Origin: GCA-003244245 sp963712995
Lineage (GTDB): Bacteria; Actinomycetota; Actinomycetes; Mycobacteriales; Pseudonocardiaceae
Direction: 5' to 3'
Assembly (NCBI GenBank): GCA_963712995.1
Contig: CAVQKH010000001.1
Location: forward strand, 62,001-126,000
DNA: 64,000 nucleotides
Made by a program: the position numbers and the translations under genes. The notes under the pieces were generated by a model. That model worked only from the letters and a program-made list of their open reading frames with translations, had not been told where the DNA came from and did not search any database. Below, piece by piece: positions 1-11,069 of the stretch. The first letter of the stretch is position 1, and the number at the start of each line of letters is the position of its first letter.

Positions 1-591
1 ATGATCCGCGCGGTGAAGAACGACCCCGAACGTGATCTGGGCGTGCTCGCCGACCGCATCGAGGCTCGGGCTCAGCGGTACTTCAGCGACTGCGCCGCGA
101 CCGACCCCGCCGAGCCAATCCCCTGGATAGTCGAGGGCGTCACCCTGCCGCGCTCGACCCTGACCTACCACCTGCTCAACGAGACGCTGATCCACGGCTA
201 CGACATCGCCCATGCCGCCGGGCACAAATGGCCGATCGAGCCCTCCCACGCCTCGATGGCCCTGGGACAGTTCGTCTTCCGGGTCTTCCAAACGGCTCCT
301 CCCCGGACGTTCACCGTCGACTCGAAGGTGGCGGGCCTGCGGGCCACCTACGACGTCCAGCTCCGGGGGGCTGGCAGCTTCTATTTCGTCTTCAACGACG
401 GGGAGTTGACCATCGAGGAGCCCTCCTCCCGCCCGGTTGACTGTCACATCTCGGCTGACCCGGTGGCGATGCTCATGGTGGTCTTCGCGCGGCAGAGTCA
501 GTGGTCGGCGATCGCCACCGGCAAGCTGATGGCCTGGGGCCGGAAACCGTGGCTAGGATTACAGCTCAGGAGCCTGCTGCGTAACCCGTGA
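1..591 (+). CDS. SCP2 / maleylpyruvate isomerase-type protein, probably 5'-truncated by window edge
   Basis: The frame is open from base 1, so the first ATG may be internal and the true N-terminus may lie outside the window. The segment NETLIHGYDIAHAAG (about residues 60-75) resembles the metal-site helix of DinB-like maleylpyruvate isomerase N-terminal domains. The C-terminal half, with FYFVFNDGELTIEE and the GKLMAWGRKPWL end, looks like an SCP2 sterol-carrier fold. Such proteins are common in actinomycetes and mostly have no assigned substrate; some act in mycothiol-dependent isomerisation. Nothing nearby identifies a pathway. I infer the family from motifs only, and no specific reaction is assigned. 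Confidence 0.6.
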   Translation: MIRAVKNDPERDLGVLADRIEARAQRYFSDCAATDPAEPIPWIVEGVTLPRSTLTYHLLNETLIHGYDIAHAAGHKWPIEPSHASMALGQFVFRVFQTAPPRTFTVDSKVAGLRATYDVQLRGAGSFYFVFNDGELTIEEPSSRPVDCHISADPVAMLMVVFARQSQWSAIATGKLMAWGRKPWLGLQLRSLLRNP

Positions 592-744
592 CCTGCTGAC
601 CGTCGATGCCCAGGAGTTCGAGCGCGAACTCACGATGGTTGGACGTAGATGGTTGGACGTAACTGGGGAGCGCCATTGTAACGTTCAGTCACCTTGCGAC
701 GATAAAGCGATCAGTTATCACGCTATCGTGCGCAGGGGGCAAAA

Positions 745-1465
745 ATGCGGCGAAGAGTGCGCAGTTGGTCGCTCTTCTGCTTGCTCACGGTACTGATATT
801 CGGGCTCGGACCCGTCGCCACTGCCGCGCCGTCGGAGAACTACGGCGAATACTCCCTGATGAAAAAACGTCATGCCGGACAGTTCTACTCCGGGGGGAGC
901 CCCGCGGGGCAGTGGTCGTGGACGCCGCTGGGTGATGAATCCGAGGTGTTGTGGGGCGATCCCTCGAAGTGGCCACCAGACAGCGCGGAGCATTTCATTC
1001 ATGCCGGGAAATGGGTCCTGCTCGACGGTTGGCGCAGCTTCGGCACATACTACGTCCAGCGGGTGGACCGGGAGCTGATCGGCGACGGATCGTGCCAGCA
1101 CATGGTGCCACTGCCCGCCGACGGCGGCCGCCAGCACTACGTGCAGTGGAGGATTCCACCGCAGGCCTACTGCCTCCAGGCGTGGGGCACGATCACCGAA
1201 GAAGTCCAGCGGCAAGACGATGGACTTCTTCCATTCCCAGGTGTGGTCCCCGCCGAGCCCATGCCAGAACAGCTACCTGGGGTCACGAACATGCATTCGC
1301 CAGCGGGAGACATGGTCGGACAACAACGACGCACCGGATAGCCCGATCACCCGCAAACTGGAGCGCAGCGTCTACCTCGCCCGCGGTATCGGGATGGGTT
1401 TCGTCATCGATCAGACCTACCCGCATCCATGGCACGCCGAACTGCACTCCTCCTGGATCTGGTGA
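745..1465 (+). pseudogene. Secreted protein of unknown function, probably frameshifted
   Basis: An ATG at 745 opens a frame with a clear Sec signal peptide: an RRR start, a hydrophobic stretch SLFCLLTVLIFGLG and an ATAAP cleavage region near residue 28. The mature part is rich in W and Y. The frame runs to 1341, but after about 1200 its peptide becomes poor. The next frame, entered near the ATG at 1220, continues sensibly with MDFFHSQVWSPPSPCQNSY and ends in HSSWIW at 1465. The simplest reading is one exported protein of about 240 residues broken by a single-base change near 1195-1218. No domain is recognised. A sequencing error cannot be excluded. Confidence 0.5.
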
Positions 1466-1502
1466 TTCCCGCTCAGCTGTCTTGGACTCAGCTGTCTTGG
1501 AC

Positions 1503-2879
1503 TCAGCTACCTTGGGCGGGCGGCAGTGGCCCGACATGACCACCCTGCAGCCCAGGGTCGGCGCTCCGCCGGGTACGTGCCCGCCCGTAACGTTCATGGG
1601 CGGCCTGCTTGCTGACTCCCAGCGATTGACCGATGTCGGTCCAGGGTGCACCGCGCGTCCGGGCCAGCCGCACCAACCGGGCCCGCCACCGGTCCACCAC
1701 CCGCGCCAGCCCCTCCACGGCGGTCAAGGCCTCCAGTACCGGTTCGATGTGGCGTCGTTCGACATTCACCGTGGAGAGCCGTTGCGTGTCGACGGCGATA
1801 TCCGGTGGGAGATACCGGCCGAAACGTTCAGCCGCGTGCAGCGCCTCATAGGTCTGCCAGGGCAACGGCGTCGACCCGCCGGCCGAGGTGGGCCGGATGC
1901 GCGGCGACGGGGGAACCGCTTCGCCGGTATCCCTCGGTGACTCATCAGCGATCGGGAGCTTCAGGTGCACCCGGGTGGTGGTGCCCTGCGGGCAGGAGTG
2001 CTGCTGAACCAGGTCGGAGAGGTGGTGGACCAGCAACAGACCACGACCGTCCGGCCTCCTGAGGTCCACCGGTGAACACTCGGTGGGCGGGTCCGTGATG
2101 TGTCCGGCGTGCCGGACATCACACACCAGGTAGCCGCGCGCGGCCCCGATACGCAGGCTGCCGGTCCCTCCGCCGTGCACGAGACTACTCGCCACCAGCT
2201 CACCGACGATCAGCTTGAGCTCCGCGTGATCGCCGCTCAGCCCCAGGCGGGCGGCCTGGTCACAGGCAAACTGCCCGGCCAGCGCCGCCTTGGTGGCGTC
2301 GAAGGTGAAACTGGGACCCATCGCAAGCGAGCAGAGTCGATCGTCGGTCACCACACGTGCCGGAGCGAAACCGGCGCTGGGCCGCTCACCCCGGGCATCG
2401 ATCACCCGTGGGTGGTTGCGCTCGACCTCGGCGAGGGTCCGTGGGCCCACCAGATCGAGGTCATACGGGCAGAGCATGCTGACCGACCGGCCGGCGAGCG
2501 CCACGTTGATCAAGGTTTCCTGATGGGCACAGGACGGATACTCCCTGGCGACGCGCCCGGCCCACAGCTGCTCAGCGATGATGCGTACCCGCCCGGAGGG
2601 ATAAGCATCGACGAAGGCGCGCAGCACATTGGGAATGATTCGCCCCGGGTTACGACCGGAGCGGCTCATATCGAGCAACCGAATCCGCTCAGCATCGGTG
2701 CCCAGCTCAGTGAGGATGAGCCGCAGATTCGGACCGGGCACGGCCAACGCCACGGGCTCACCGGCGGCGAGCCCAGCGCGGATGAACGGCACCGTGCCCT
2801 CGAGGTATGCCGCAGTGCCACGGTAGAACAGCGCTGGGTGCAAGAACTCATCAGCCCAACGCGGAGCCGGAACGGTCAC
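1503..2879 (-). CDS. MEDS-domain / HATPase anti-sigma-type regulator with C-terminal HTH
   Basis: Three parts are visible. The first 160 or so residues carry a MEDS sensory domain (HPALFYRG, VPFIRAGLAAGEPVALAVPG, SGRNPGRIIPNVLRAF). A middle RsbW-like HATPase_c_2 domain follows, with ELKLIVGELVASSLVHGG as the N box and DGRGLLLVHHL as the G box. A C-terminal helix-turn-helix (WTDIGQSLGVSKQAAHERY) ends the protein. The MEDS-HATPase pairing is widespread in actinomycetes and is thought to act in stress signalling by phosphorylating or sequestering partner proteins. The open frame extends to 3005, but the residues before VTVPAPRWADEF look non-conserved, so I chose the GTG at 2879. No partner sigma factor lies nearby. 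Confidence 0.7.
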   Translation of the reverse strand: MTVPAPRWADEFLHPALFYRGTAAYLEGTVPFIRAGLAAGEPVALAVPGPNLRLILTELGTDAERIRLLDMSRSGRNPGRIIPNVLRAFVDAYPSGRVRIIAEQLWAGRVAREYPSCAHQETLINVALAGRSVSMLCPYDLDLVGPRTLAEVERNHPRVIDARGERPSAGFAPARVVTDDRLCSLAMGPSFTFDATKAALAGQFACDQAARLGLSGDHAELKLIVGELVASSLVHGGGTGSLRIGAARGYLVCDVRHAGHITDPPTECSPVDLRRPDGRGLLLVHHLSDLVQQHSCPQGTTTRVHLKLPIADESPRDTGEAVPPSPRIRPTSAGGSTPLPWQTYEALHAAERFGRYLPPDIAVDTQRLSTVNVERRHIEPVLEALTAVEGLARVVDRWRARLVRLARTRGAPWTDIGQSLGVSKQAAHERYGRARTRRSADPGLQGGHVGPLPPAQGS

Positions 2880-3167
2880 CGACCCGACATCCTCATCGAC
2901 GTAATCGTGCGGAGACAGCCGCAGACCCCGACAACCTGCACACCTACCACCTCGTCTCGACGCGACAAATAGAGGTAGCCGCTGACTGATCAGCAGACCA
3001 CCCATTTACCGCGCCAAGCCCCGCTACACACAGTAGGTAATAATCCCGTCCGTCACAACCCGAAACCGGTTTGTTCACGGAAAGTTTCCGCCAGGAGCAT
3101 GATCGTCCACCGGATGCGTCGGACAAACGTCAGACGAGCACCCACCTCGATCAGAGGGCAAGTGCGG

Positions 3168-3545
3168 CTATCGGTAGCGAAAGCCGTCGAGGAAACGGCG
3201 GAAGAGGCCGCCCTCGGGCGGCAGCGCCGGTCCGGGTGGCGGTGCACTGCGAAGCTGGCGCGCGATCGGCTGGTCGTAGTCGGTCCTGGCGATCGCGTCG
3301 ACCACCTGTGACTCATCGAAGTCCTCAGAACCCTCGATGACGGGAACGAAGCCGACGAGGACGCCGTCGCGCATCACCTGCGCTTCGAGACTCGCCGTGC
3401 CGTCGGTATCCCACATCGCCTCTCGCCCGCCGGGAAGCGACACCCGCACCCCGCACTGGAACTGGCCACCGGCCCGCACCAGATGCGCGTTGATACCGCG
3501 TTCGCGCAGTGCATCGGCGACCCGGCGCGCCCTGTTCTCGTCCAT
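3168..3545 (-). CDS. Conserved hypothetical protein, 125 aa
   Basis: This small soluble protein starts MDENRARRVADALRERGINAHLV, suggesting an alpha/beta fold. The middle segment GGREAMWDTDGTASLEAQV and an acidic EGSEDFDESQV stretch follow. The C-terminus is proline-rich and then basic (FRRFLDGFRYR). No signal peptide or transmembrane segment is visible. It is transcribed away from canB across a 117-base gap, so the two genes may share a divergent promoter region. I do not recognise a functional family. Codon use and third-position GC match the neighbours. Confidence 0.6.
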   Translation of the reverse strand: MDENRARRVADALRERGINAHLVRAGGQFQCGVRVSLPGGREAMWDTDGTASLEAQVMRDGVLVGFVPVIEGSEDFDESQVVDAIARTDYDQPIARQLRSAPPPGPALPPEGGLFRRFLDGFRYR

Positions 3546-3662
3546 CCTCGAAATCTACCTGTCGCATCGACACCGACCTGTGAAGCCTGGACCGGACTGC
3601 GGTTGGCCTAGGATCCGCGCTGAACCCGAATGGGAGACCGGATCGCAGCAAAGGAGACACCT

Positions 3663-4157
3663 ATGACGGCGATACAGGAACTGGTGGAGCGCAACTCATT
3701 CCGCGCCGGTACCGGCCCTGGCCCGATGGCGTCTCCACCAAGCCTGCGCGTGGCCGTGGTCACCTGCATGGACGCCCGGCTCGACCCGGCCCAGCTGCTC
3801 GGCCTGCGTCCGGGGGAGGCGCACGTGATCCGCAATGCGGGTGGAGTGGTCACCGACGACGTCATCCGCTCGCTGGCGGTCAGCCAGCGCAAGCTGGGGA
3901 CCACCGAGGTGATGCTGTTGCACCACACCGGATGCGGCATGGCCACGTTCACCGACGAGGAATTCTGGGCCGAACTTCAGGAAGCCACCGGGCTGCGGCC
4001 GACCTGGGCGGTCGCGACCTTCCGCGACGCCGGGTCCGACGTCCGGCAGTCGATGGAACGGGTGCGGCGCAGCCCATTCCTGGCCACCACCGCGGTGCGC
4101 GGCTTCGTCGTCGACATCGGCACCGGCGATCTCGCCGAGGTCTCACCCCAACCGTGA
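3663..4157 (+). CDS. canB: Beta-class carbonic anhydrase
   Basis: It would interconvert CO2 and bicarbonate in the cytoplasm. The beta-class zinc-site signature is complete: VTCMDARLDP supplies the first Cys and the Asp/Arg dyad, and LLHHTGCGM supplies the His and second Cys. Length (164 aa) is that of the short actinobacterial form. The start is fixed by AAGGAG six bases upstream of ATG 3663; an in-frame codon at 3630 has no such site. The stop overlaps the mutY GTG by four bases (GTGA), so the two are probably co-translated. The same two genes are neighbours in Mycobacterium (Rv3588c/Rv3589). Confidence 0.92.
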   Translation: MTAIQELVERNSFRAGTGPGPMASPPSLRVAVVTCMDARLDPAQLLGLRPGEAHVIRNAGGVVTDDVIRSLAVSQRKLGTTEVMLLHHTGCGMATFTDEEFWAELQEATGLRPTWAVATFRDAGSDVRQSMERVRRSPFLATTAVRGFVVDIGTGDLAEVSPQP

Positions 4158-5017
4158 ACGCCGCCCACCTGATCGCCTGGTTCGACGCCCACGCGCGGGA
4201 CCTACCCTGGCGCCGGCCTGGCACCACACCCTGGGGCGTTCTGGTGAGCGAGGTCATGCTGCAGCAGACCCCGGTGAGTCGCGTCGTCGACGTGTGGACC
4301 GAGTGGCTGGCGCGCTGGCCCACCCCGTCCAGCCTGGCCGCCGAGACACCAGGAACCGCCGTCCGCGCCTGGGGGAAGCTGGGTTATCCGCGGCGGGCGT
4401 TGCGGCTGCACGCCACCGCCACCGCCATTGCCACTCAGCATGCCGACGTGGTGCCCGCTGATGTGGACGTGCTGCTGGCGCTGCCCGGGATCGGCGCCTA
4501 CACCGCCCGGGCCGTTGCGGCGTTCGGGTACGACCATCGGGTGCCGGTGGTGGACACCAACGTCCGCCGGGTGGTCGCCCGCGCTCTGCACGGCATGGCC
4601 GACTCCGGGTCGCCGTCCACCTCGCGAGATCTCTCCGATGTGGACGCCCTGCTGCCCAGGACCCAGCCCGCCCGGTTCTGCGCCGCGCTCATGGAACTCG
4701 GCGCCGTGGTGTGTACCGCCCGGTGCCCACGCTGCGCCGACTGCCCGGTGGCCACCGAGTGCGCCTGGATACACGCCGGCCGGCCGCCCGGAACCGCGCG
4801 CAGCCAGCCGGCGCAGCGTTTCGCGGGCACCGACCGCCAGGTGCGTGGGTTGCTGCTCGACGTCCTGCGGGCCGCAGCAGACCCGGTGGCCCGCCCCCGC
4901 CTGGACGCCGTCTGGCGGGACGCCCCCCAACGCGACCGATGCCTGCACTCCCTGTTGACCGACGGCCTTGTCGAGCAAACCCTCGACGGCCGCTTCGCCC
5001 TCCCCGGCGAACGCTGA
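4154..5017 (+). CDS. mutY: A/G-specific adenine DNA glycosylase MutY
   Basis: MutY removes adenine mispaired with 8-oxoguanine and so limits G:C to T:A transversions. The N-terminal SEVMLQQTPV holds the catalytic Glu, LPGIGAYTARAVAAF is the helix-hairpin-helix, and VPVVDTNVRRV holds the catalytic Asp. The 4Fe-4S loop is exact: four Cys spaced C-x6-C-x2-C-x5-C from about residue 186. The C-terminal NUDIX-like recognition domain is short, as in other actinobacteria. At 287 aa the length is typical. The GTG at 4154 overlaps the canB stop by four bases, which decides the start against the longer open frame beginning at 3932. Confidence 0.95.
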   Translation: MNAAHLIAWFDAHARDLPWRRPGTTPWGVLVSEVMLQQTPVSRVVDVWTEWLARWPTPSSLAAETPGTAVRAWGKLGYPRRALRLHATATAIATQHADVVPADVDVLLALPGIGAYTARAVAAFGYDHRVPVVDTNVRRVVARALHGMADSGSPSTSRDLSDVDALLPRTQPARFCAALMELGAVVCTARCPRCADCPVATECAWIHAGRPPGTARSQPAQRFAGTDRQVRGLLLDVLRAAADPVARPRLDAVWRDAPQRDRCLHSLLTDGLVEQTLDGRFALPGER

Positions 5018-5065
5018 CCCCTCCATAACGGGCTGGGGTGGTGCCGGTGGACGTAGGCTGGGTGC

Positions 5066-5386
5066 ATGGCCGTCGTGAAGATCAACGCGATTGAGGTGCC
5101 GGAAGGCGCAGGTCCCGAATTGGAGCGCCGGTTCGCGGCCCGCCACGGGGCGGTGGAGTCCGCCCCGGGCTTTCTCGGCTTCGAGTTACTCCGCCCGGTG
5201 GCCGGGGAGGACCGGTATTTCGTCTACACCAGGTGGGAGACCGAGGAGCACTTCCAAGCCTGGCGCGATGGTCCGGCGATGGAGGCACACTCCGGTGCCA
5301 GGGCCAAGCCGGTGGCCAGCGGCTCCTCCCTACTCGAGTTCGAAGTCATCCAGTCCGCCGAGCCATCCACCAGCGGCCCTGGCTGA
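5066..5386 (+). CDS. mhuD: MhuD-type haem-degrading monooxygenase
   Basis: The protein is a 106-residue antibiotic-biosynthesis-monooxygenase fold very like mycobacterial MhuD (Rv3592). The near-identical N-terminus VVKINAIEVPEGAGPELE includes the conserved Asn 7, and FQAWRDGPAMEAH holds the conserved Trp and haem-ligand His. MhuD opens haem to release iron and mycobilin rather than biliverdin plus CO. The position downstream of mutY matches the mycobacterial order. Forty-eight bases separate it from mutY, and a strong hairpin follows it. A less specialised ABM-family oxygenase is the alternative, but the haem residues argue against that. Confidence 0.88.
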   Translation: MAVVKINAIEVPEGAGPELERRFAARHGAVESAPGFLGFELLRPVAGEDRYFVYTRWETEEHFQAWRDGPAMEAHSGARAKPVASGSSLLEFEVIQSAEPSTSGPG

Positions 5387-5441
5387 ATCTCAGTACCGGC
5401 ACAGAGCCTGACGGGATGCGCACGAGAACCCGACACTCGCG

Positions 5442-5487
5442 AAAGGTGAAGGGCCCGATCCGGGTTCGGATCGGGCCCTTCACCTTT
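5442..5487. terminator. Strong bidirectional terminator between mhuD and clpC
   Basis: A perfect 20-base-pair inverted repeat (arms 5442-5461 and 5468-5487) encloses a six-base loop, GGGTTC. The arm ends in AAAGG on one side and CCTTT on the other, giving short A and T tracts. It sits between the convergent mhuD and clpC genes and would stop transcription from both sides. Confidence 0.9.
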
Positions 5488-5498
5488 GTTAGCGGAGA

Positions 5499-8027
<2,529 letters not shown>

Positions 8028-8276
8028 GGTGCACTCCTGACTGCCGCGCTACCCCGCGCGACCGGTACTGGGTCAGACAGTCCGTGCCGTCACTCTAGCC
8101 GCCACACGGTCCTGCTCGCTCTCGAACTGCCGCCCGAAGCTGTTGATACAACGTGCTCCCGCTGGTCAGGATTCCGGAAAGCGGGAGCTGTCCGCTTAGG
8201 GTGAACTGGACCCCGTCGAGTGGTCCAGGAATCCACCCTGTGCGGGGAGTGATCCGCACTGCTAGGTTGCTCGACA

Positions 8277-8295
8277 TTAGGTAAGGCAACCCTGT
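8277..8295 (+). promoter_or_regulatory. Candidate IdeR/DtxR iron box upstream of the FhuF-like gene
   Basis: The 19-mer TTAGGTAAGGCAACCCTGT matches 14 of 19 positions of the DtxR/IdeR consensus TTAGGTTAGGCTAACCTAA, including the TTAGGT half and the central AGGC. It ends 24 bases before the GTG of a predicted ferric reductase, where a repressor would block transcription when iron is plentiful. The match was made by eye; binding is inferred. Confidence 0.6.
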
Positions 8296-8319
8296 TTAGA
8301 AGATGGTGAAGGAGCGGCT

Positions 8320-9243
8320 GTGCCGCACGCGGCAGTGCCCCACCAGCAGTCAACGGGAGCAGTCGACCCTCCCCGCCCGCACCCCCTGGCTGCATCGGTG
8401 GCCGTGGTGGACCATGCGGTGAAGCTCCTGTCGTTTCAGCTACGCGATGACCCCCGGCCCCCGGCGGACCCCCTGCCGATGACGGGACGCGGCACGCGGT
8501 GGATCGAGTGCGACGACGCCTTGTCCGATCCCACATTCTTCCCCCGATGGCGGGCGAGCGTGGCGCGACTGCTCACTGAGCAACAGCTCGCCGGGCAAGA
8601 GGGCACCGTCCCGGAGAAAACCACCGGCGGCTATGTCCTGCAGTGGTATCTGATCATCCCAAGCTATTTCGGCGCGTTGCTGTTCCACTCGGCGCGGCGG
8701 GTGCCCGCACTGGACCCACAGTGGCTCAGCTTCCGGCTCGACTCGGCGGCGCTGAGCGAAGTGGCACTGCGTCCAGGTCGGTTCTGGTGTCTTCCCAGCG
8801 ATCCCGACGCCGATCATCCCGACGCCGTGCCGGTACCCAACGAGTCCGCCCTGGGCACGGTCCTGCGTCAGCAGGTGATCGCGCACGCCACCCGTTTCCT
8901 CGCGGCCTACGGTCGGCAGGTGCGCTTCGGGCGACGCACGAAATGGGCGACGGTGACCGATGTGCTGGACAGCGGGCTGCTGCTCGCCGGACGCTCGTTC
9001 GGGTCACCACAAGCCGGTGCCTCCGATGCGCAACTGGTCCTCGGCCGCGGCGAGCAACCGCTGACCTCGGCGTCGACGATCTGCGAGTTGACCGACAATC
9101 GTGGGCGCACCCACTGGACCCGCCGCCGGGGATCCTGCTGTTTCCTGTATGCGTTGCCCGGCGTGGAGCGTCCCTGCGCCAGTTGTCCGCGCCTGCGCGA
9201 CACCGATCGGGCTCGGATCTACAACTCACTCGAACCCGATTGA
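8320..9243 (+). CDS. FhuF-like (2Fe-2S) ferric-siderophore reductase
   Basis: FhuF proteins reduce ferric iron released from or bound to siderophores in the cytoplasm. The C-terminus RRGSCCFLYALPGVERPC followed by ASC gives the family's four cluster cysteines as C-C-x11-C-x2-C, one residue longer in the loop than E. coli FhuF. The preceding region is the poorly conserved FhuF/IucA-like domain. GAAGGAG sits five to six bases before the GTG start. The gene is divergent from clpC, is preceded by a probable iron box, and lies close to the haem-degrading mhuD, which together suggest an iron-acquisition role. The siderophore served is unknown. Confidence 0.8.
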   Translation: MPHAAVPHQQSTGAVDPPRPHPLAASVAVVDHAVKLLSFQLRDDPRPPADPLPMTGRGTRWIECDDALSDPTFFPRWRASVARLLTEQQLAGQEGTVPEKTTGGYVLQWYLIIPSYFGALLFHSARRVPALDPQWLSFRLDSAALSEVALRPGRFWCLPSDPDADHPDAVPVPNESALGTVLRQQVIAHATRFLAAYGRQVRFGRRTKWATVTDVLDSGLLLAGRSFGSPQAGASDAQLVLGRGEQPLTSASTICELTDNRGRTHWTRRRGSCCFLYALPGVERPCASCPRLRDTDRARIYNSLEPD

Positions 9244-9395
9244 CGGGTCACCGTAACTCTCCGAGAACAAACGGCGAGCGAAACACTCGATCGGGCTCAC
9301 AGATTGAATGAACCACCAGTGGGGTCCTGCACGTTCATGTGATGCGGGTAACGCTACCCGTGGGTGAACATGCTGCGGCGGAGGGAGCCGTTGAG

Positions 9396-9899
9396 ATGGT
9401 GAGCCTAGTGAAAGGTTTCGCAGGCAAGCCTGCGCATGCGCCGCTGACCGACATCGGTATCGGTGCCTACACCGCCGGTGTCGCGATGCTCGTGGCCGGC
9501 GCGGCTGGATTTGAGCAGCCCGCAATGGCCACCGCGTCGGTGATCACGATCGCCATCGGTCTCATCGTCGCGATACCAACTATTATCACCGGCCTGGTGG
9601 ACCTGTTCGGTATTCCCGCGGATGCACCCGCGCGCACTCTGGGCTGGTGGCATCTCACCCTGATGTCCAGCGCCACCGGCATGTTTGCCGGAACGTTCCG
9701 GCTGCAACTGGCCGGGTACTCCGACGGAAAGATCATTACCTCGGCGTTGACCCTCGGGGTCGTCTCCTGGGTATTACTGTTGGCCGGCGGCTACCTCGGT
9801 GGCGCGCTGACCTTCGTCTACGGGGTGCGGGTCCTCAACAAGCCCAACGCCGCTATGGCTGATGCGCTCATTCCAGGTCGCGCCGACCATACTGACTGA
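9396..9899 (+). CDS. DUF2231-type four-helix membrane protein
   Basis: Four hydrophobic segments are visible (TDIGIGAYTAGVAMLVAGAA; ITIAIGLIVAIPTIITGLVD; TLGWWHLTLMSSATGMFA; ALTLGVVSWVLLLAGGYLGG), ending in a Gly-rich helix and a short polar tail. This layout, with the TGLVDLFGI and GGYLGG motifs, is that of DUF2231 inner-membrane proteins, whose function is unknown. I take ATG 9396 because the open frame upstream (from 9339) is not membrane-like and GGAGGGA lies upstream. The gene is convergent with lsr2 and ends just before a hairpin terminator. Confidence 0.7.
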   Translation: MVSLVKGFAGKPAHAPLTDIGIGAYTAGVAMLVAGAAGFEQPAMATASVITIAIGLIVAIPTIITGLVDLFGIPADAPARTLGWWHLTLMSSATGMFAGTFRLQLAGYSDGKIITSALTLGVVSWVLLLAGGYLGGALTFVYGVRVLNKPNAAMADALIPGRADHTD

Positions 9900-9927
9900 C
9901 CCAACTGGTCCGAACGCTGCTACAACA

Positions 9928-9960
9928 CGCCGGTGCCGCCCCGGCGGGGCGGCACCGGCG
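9928..9960. terminator. Bidirectional hairpin terminator between the DUF2231 gene and lsr2
   Basis: A perfect 15-base-pair GC-rich stem (9928-9942 with 9946-9960) closes a three-base GGC loop between two convergent genes. It has no T-tract, which is common for terminators in high-GC actinomycetes. Confidence 0.75.
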
Positions 9961-9967
9961 CACGAGC

Positions 9968-10315
9968 TTAGTTTCCCTTGTGGTAAGCGTCCAATACCTC
10001 AGCCGGGATACGACCACGGTCTGAGACGTTGAACCCGTTCTTGCGGGCCCACTCCCGGATCGCGGCGTTCTGCTCACGATCCACCGATGCCCTTCCGCCA
10101 GTAGTGGCCCGGCGAGCCGGACCTGCGGCCTTGCGACGCACGCCCGCCTTCCGGGCGTTGCCGACATAGTCAGCCAACGAGTCACGCAGCTTCCCCGCGT
10201 TACCCGCCGACAGATCAATCTCATAAGACACACCATCGATGCCGAACTCGACGGTCTCTTCGGCAGTACCTCCGTCGAGGTCATCGACCAAGGTTACGGT
10301 GACCTTCTGCGCCAT
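9968..10315 (-). CDS. lsr2: Lsr2 nucleoid-associated protein
   Basis: Lsr2 bridges DNA and silences AT-rich, often horizontally acquired, genes in actinobacteria. The N-terminal dimerisation domain begins MAQKVTVTLVDDLDGG and includes EETVEFGIDGVSYEIDLS. The C-terminal DNA-binding domain holds REWARKNGFNVSDRGRIPAEV, whose RGR is the AT-hook-like minor-groove clamp. Length (115 aa) is standard. GGAGG lies about ten bases before the ATG. In mycobacteria lsr2 lies directly beside clpC1; here two genes separate them. More than 500 bases of sequence without a convincing gene lie upstream. Confidence 0.96.
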   Translation of the reverse strand: MAQKVTVTLVDDLDGGTAEETVEFGIDGVSYEIDLSAGNAGKLRDSLADYVGNARKAGVRRKAAGPARRATTGGRASVDREQNAAIREWARKNGFNVSDRGRIPAEVLDAYHKGN

Positions 10316-10848
10316 GCGCGTCGTCCTCCCTCAGGGACGTGGTGGACGGAGCCATCGCACGACGACTCCACAACGACAACGAGAAGGTTAGCCCATTTCC
10401 GGGTCAAATGTGAAATCAACCCACCGCAAGTGCACTCATTGCGGTCGTACCAGCGGAAACGCCGAGAGCTCAACCGAAGGCACTCAACCGAAGGGACGGA
10501 ACGGATACCCGAACCCGTGCGCACCATGAGCAGCCGATCGATCCCATTCCATGCCACCACTAGACCGTATTTTATACTCCATCGTGGTCGGCTTGTCCTC
10601 GTCGAGGGGCATCGTGCCGTAGTGCTGCGGTCCGGGCTGGTCGCCACCCGAGGTGGCGACCAGCCCGGACCGTTGTTGGCCGGAACACGGCACAGGCAAC
10701 AGTCTGGTACAGCGTTTGGACCAGTCAGGCCATCCCACCGGACACGCACGCCTGAGGTAGAGTTACACAACGATGCGCAGGTAGAGATCAGTATCGAGGA
10801 CGTTATAGCGCGGCAAACAGCCCGCACTACGGCGCCACCATGGATCAT
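10316..10848. other. Intergenic region upstream of lsr2 with one long hairpin
   Basis: No convincing gene is present; the open frames here are proline/arginine-rich and uneven. The region must contain the lsr2 promoter. It has an AT-rich patch around 10565-10577 (TATTTTATACTCC), unusual for this GC level, and a direct repeat of CTCAACCGAAGG near 10468 and 10485. A 21-base-pair hairpin at 10628-10672 is listed separately. Confidence 0.5.
10628..10672. repeat. Perfect 21-bp inverted repeat, hairpin upstream of lsr2
   Basis: Arms 10628-10648 and 10652-10672 are exact reverse complements around a three-base CGA loop. The arm includes GGGCTGGTCGCCACC. No T-tract follows. It lies about 310 bases upstream of the lsr2 start and about 180 bases past the end of the small gene at 10849-11064, so it could terminate that gene's transcript or mark a mobile-element remnant. 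Confidence 0.8.
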
Positions 10849-11064
10849 CTACAGCACCGGCGTGGCAACATCGACGAAGTCGAGAGAATGCAACGTCTCA
10901 CGCACCGTTCGATCAGTATCGGCACGCGCCCGCGGACCGTGTTTCCTCGCCCAGTTCCCGGCCAGTTCCTTGTACGCGACAGGAGCCCGACGGATCACCT
11001 TTACCGCATCCGATACGCGCTGCCGGTAGACCCCGAAAGACCCGTGAGCCCAACTGTCACCCAA
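10849..11064 (-). CDS. Small hypothetical protein, 71 aa
   Basis: The reading frame encodes a basic, helical-looking peptide with VYRQRVSDAVKVIRRAPVAY and ELAGNWARKHGPRARADTD, ending in VATPVL. Residue composition is protein-like and there is no membrane segment. It follows the gene at 11070-11480 by six bases on the same strand, so the two may form a pair. No family is recognised. I keep it because the composition is better than that of the competing frames. Confidence 0.4.
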   Translation of the reverse strand: MGDSWAHGSFGVYRQRVSDAVKVIRRAPVAYKELAGNWARKHGPRARADTDRTVRETLHSLDFVDVATPVL

Positions 11065-11069
11065 TCAGG

